Part shown: positions 62,507 through 64,000 of the stretch, in pieces
Numbering within the stretch: position 1 is the first letter of the stretch
How the letters are laid out: each line of letters starts with the position of its first letter
Assembly: GCF_010500995.1 (NCBI RefSeq)
Contig: NZ_QVMK01000032.1
Coordinates: forward strand, 22,200-86,199
Direction: 5' to 3'
Length of the DNA: 64,000 nt
Origin: Bacteroides sp. 224
Lineage (GTDB): Bacteria > Bacteroidota > Bacteroidia > Bacteroidales > Bacteroidaceae
Notes under the pieces: generated by a model
The model's input: the letters and a program-made list of their open reading frames with translations, nothing else
The model's database searches: none
Told to the model about the DNA's origin: nothing
Made by a program: the position numbers and the translations under genes

Positions 62507-63865
62507 TTAATTCTTCCCTTTCCCCAACGGAATGCTCAATCCCAGATAAGCATTTACAGATTTCGAATCCGATGAGTCACCAAAGAACATATAGTCTGTA
62601 CCGATGAATAACGGACCTACTTTTACTGCTAAACCAAAGGTTTTCATTTCGCTTTGTATTACTGAATAGCTTAAGGTAGTTGCTAACCAGCTTTTGGGGC
62701 GATAGTTGGCAGAGAAAGTTAATTCTGAAATGGTTTTAGGTTTCGAGAAACGGGTGGTAGATAAAACACCGGCGCTTAACTTATTGTTTAAGAATGCATA
62801 TTCAGCACCCAATACCATAGTAGATGCTAATGTGGTTTTATATGATTTTGATTCGTCATCTATCTCATATTTGGGTAGGCTGAAATCGATCATATCACCA
62901 TTAAACAAACTTTTAAACGTATCTCCATAATCATAATAGATTTCGTTATCGGCTGTTGCGGTAGTCACGGAGTTTTTCGACCATGAAATAAAACCTAAAT
63001 CAAGAACAGAAGCCGATAAAGTAAGGTTTTCAATAGGTTTGAATGTAGCTCCCAAATCAAATGCCATACCATACCCTGCAAGACCAAATTTATCGAAGTC
63101 GACATCATCTACCACATCACTTCCAATTTCCGAGTCATATTCTTCTTCTACAGAAAGTCCTTTCATGGCAACTTTCAGTCTACCGTGCGTATTGATTTCA
63201 GAAGATTTCCCATTTTCTTTAATGTGCAGTTTATCAATGCTCATATCAATATTGGCAAGCCCCAACAGTACTTTAGCTTTACCTCCTACTACAAGTTTAT
63301 CACCAATAGAGCGAGAGTAGCCTACCCCAATTTCGGTATATACATTGGCATTGAGTGTTTGATTTTCCATCAAATAGTCTGCTCCCATAAAGCCATTCAT
63401 CCAATCTTCATTATCAAATTCGCGCGCATACTCGAACATGGTTTTCGGAATCGAAGCATTGATATCCGAACGAAGCCCTAAGTTAACCGTCCAAAACCCT
63501 TTTCCTTTATAGAATCCTAATGAAAAGATATCTGTATTTACATTTACATTTAGTCTATTTGAATTTTTCAACCGATTATACAGTTTATCGTTCTTGTAGA
63601 AATCTTCGTCAGAATCAAAAAGATCAACCACATCTTTTACGCCCAGTGCATTGGAAGAAGCAGACACATTCAATGCTCCTACCACCGGAATATCCACAAA
63701 TCCGTGAGTGGGACGCATAGCTGGGTTCAACCACATACGGCTGGAAACTCCATCCATAAAATAAGACGTACGAAGATATTGAGCAAAGCCCGACATTGGG
63801 ATCATCGACAAAATCCCTAAAACCCCCATAAGTTTAATGAAACGGGGTACATTTCTTTTTCTCAT
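62507..63865 (-). CDS. DUF5723-type outer-membrane/exported protein
   Basis: The 452-residue protein from the ATG at 63865 has a signal peptide (LMGVLGILSMIPMSGFAQ) and alternating polar/hydrophobic strands with short turns ending in aromatic residues, as in outer-membrane beta-barrels. The N-terminal YLRTSYFMDGVSSRMWLNPA matches the Bacteroidetes DUF5723/OMP family. Its role is unknown. The longer frame to 63925 would contain the -7 box (63903-63910). Confidence 0.85.
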   Translation of the reverse strand: MRKRNVPRFIKLMGVLGILSMIPMSGFAQYLRTSYFMDGVSSRMWLNPAMRPTHGFVDIPVVGALNVSASSNALGVKDVVDLFDSDEDFYKNDKLYNRLKNSNRLNVNVNTDIFSLGFYKGKGFWTVNLGLRSDINASIPKTMFEYAREFDNEDWMNGFMGADYLMENQTLNANVYTEIGVGYSRSIGDKLVVGGKAKVLLGLANIDMSIDKLHIKENGKSSEINTHGRLKVAMKGLSVEEEYDSEIGSDVVDDVDFDKFGLAGYGMAFDLGATFKPIENLTLSASVLDLGFISWSKNSVTTATADNEIYYDYGDTFKSLFNGDMIDFSLPKYEIDDESKSYKTTLASTMVLGAEYAFLNNKLSAGVLSTTRFSKPKTISELTFSANYRPKSWLATTLSYSVIQSEMKTFGLAVKVGPLFIGTDYMFFGDSSDSKSVNAYLGLSIPLGKGKN

Positions 63866-63902
63866 AAAGTAGTAATTTGATGTTTGTAGTTTTTTAGTCT
63901 TG

Positions 63903-63910
63903 CAAATGTA
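63903..63910 (-). promoter_or_regulatory. -7 box of the DUF5723 gene
   Basis: The minus strand reads TACATTTG 38 bases before the ATG at 63865. Confidence 0.55.
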
Positions 63911-64000
63911 CATGATAATTTTCATATTTCACACAAGCGTATAAAAATGTGTCTTTTCCTGCCTATTATTTTTTCAGATAGATTATCAAGTCCACTGTTT

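Overview
The window comes from a chromosome of the order Bacteroidales, most likely a Bacteroides-like genus. The evidence is the set of Bacteroidales-type families (DUF3256, DUF5723, the DoxX/thioredoxin-like protein, the fused DAHP synthase/chorismate mutase), promoters of the Bacteroidetes type (TTTG near -33, TAnnTTTG near -7), and the absence of clear Shine-Dalgarno sequences. I found no rRNA, tRNA or CRISPR array.

Layout. 1-7160 (minus strand) is a membrane-stress operon: YbjN-like protein, PspA/IM30, an unlisted 28-residue membrane peptide, a YqiJ-like OB-fold protein, a long flotillin and a DUF3686 'DNA-repair' ATPase cut by the window edge. 7774-15129 holds an XRE regulator with a repeated operator, a RavA/ViaA-like MoxR-VWA pair, a DMT permease, DUF2461 and TruA. 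15358-34175 is accessory: two DUF4143 AAA ATPases, an Rpn-type nuclease, a C-terminally truncated AAA/DUF1703 gene, a broken HigA-like antitoxin, a WG-repeat lipoprotein, and an AT-rich block with a WHH-type HNH nuclease, a zinc-ribbon membrane protein and a PLD nuclease. 34299-49746 is mostly housekeeping: fmt, ClC channel, tRNA threonylcarbamoylation, recJ, recQ, the Phe/Tyr operon (pheA, aminotransferase, DAHP synthase-chorismate mutase, tyrA) and dnaG. 49743-63865 holds folE/tpiA/DoxX, ndk, an M23 peptidase and the conserved run pdxJ-exbB-exbD-tonB-DJ1-ispD-recG, with nadK divergent to it.

Most notable signals. (1) A 27-codon leader peptide rich in Phe and Tyr, with competing antiterminator and terminator arms, lies before pheA: a textbook attenuator. 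(2) Five intergenic arrays of short palindromes have an exact 22- or 23-bp period; each array has its own sequence, and they lie a short distance (about 10 to 195 bp) after a stop codon. (3) Many palindromic mobile-type repeats are present: a ~190-bp family with a loop found in both orientations, one copy carrying a nested second element, and a short CTCTCC palindrome inserted in frame near the N-termini of fmt, recQ and the DUF3686 gene. (4) A 25-bp direct repeat flanks one ATPase gene like an insertion scar. (5) A translationally coupled microprotein sits in the PspA-flotillin operon.
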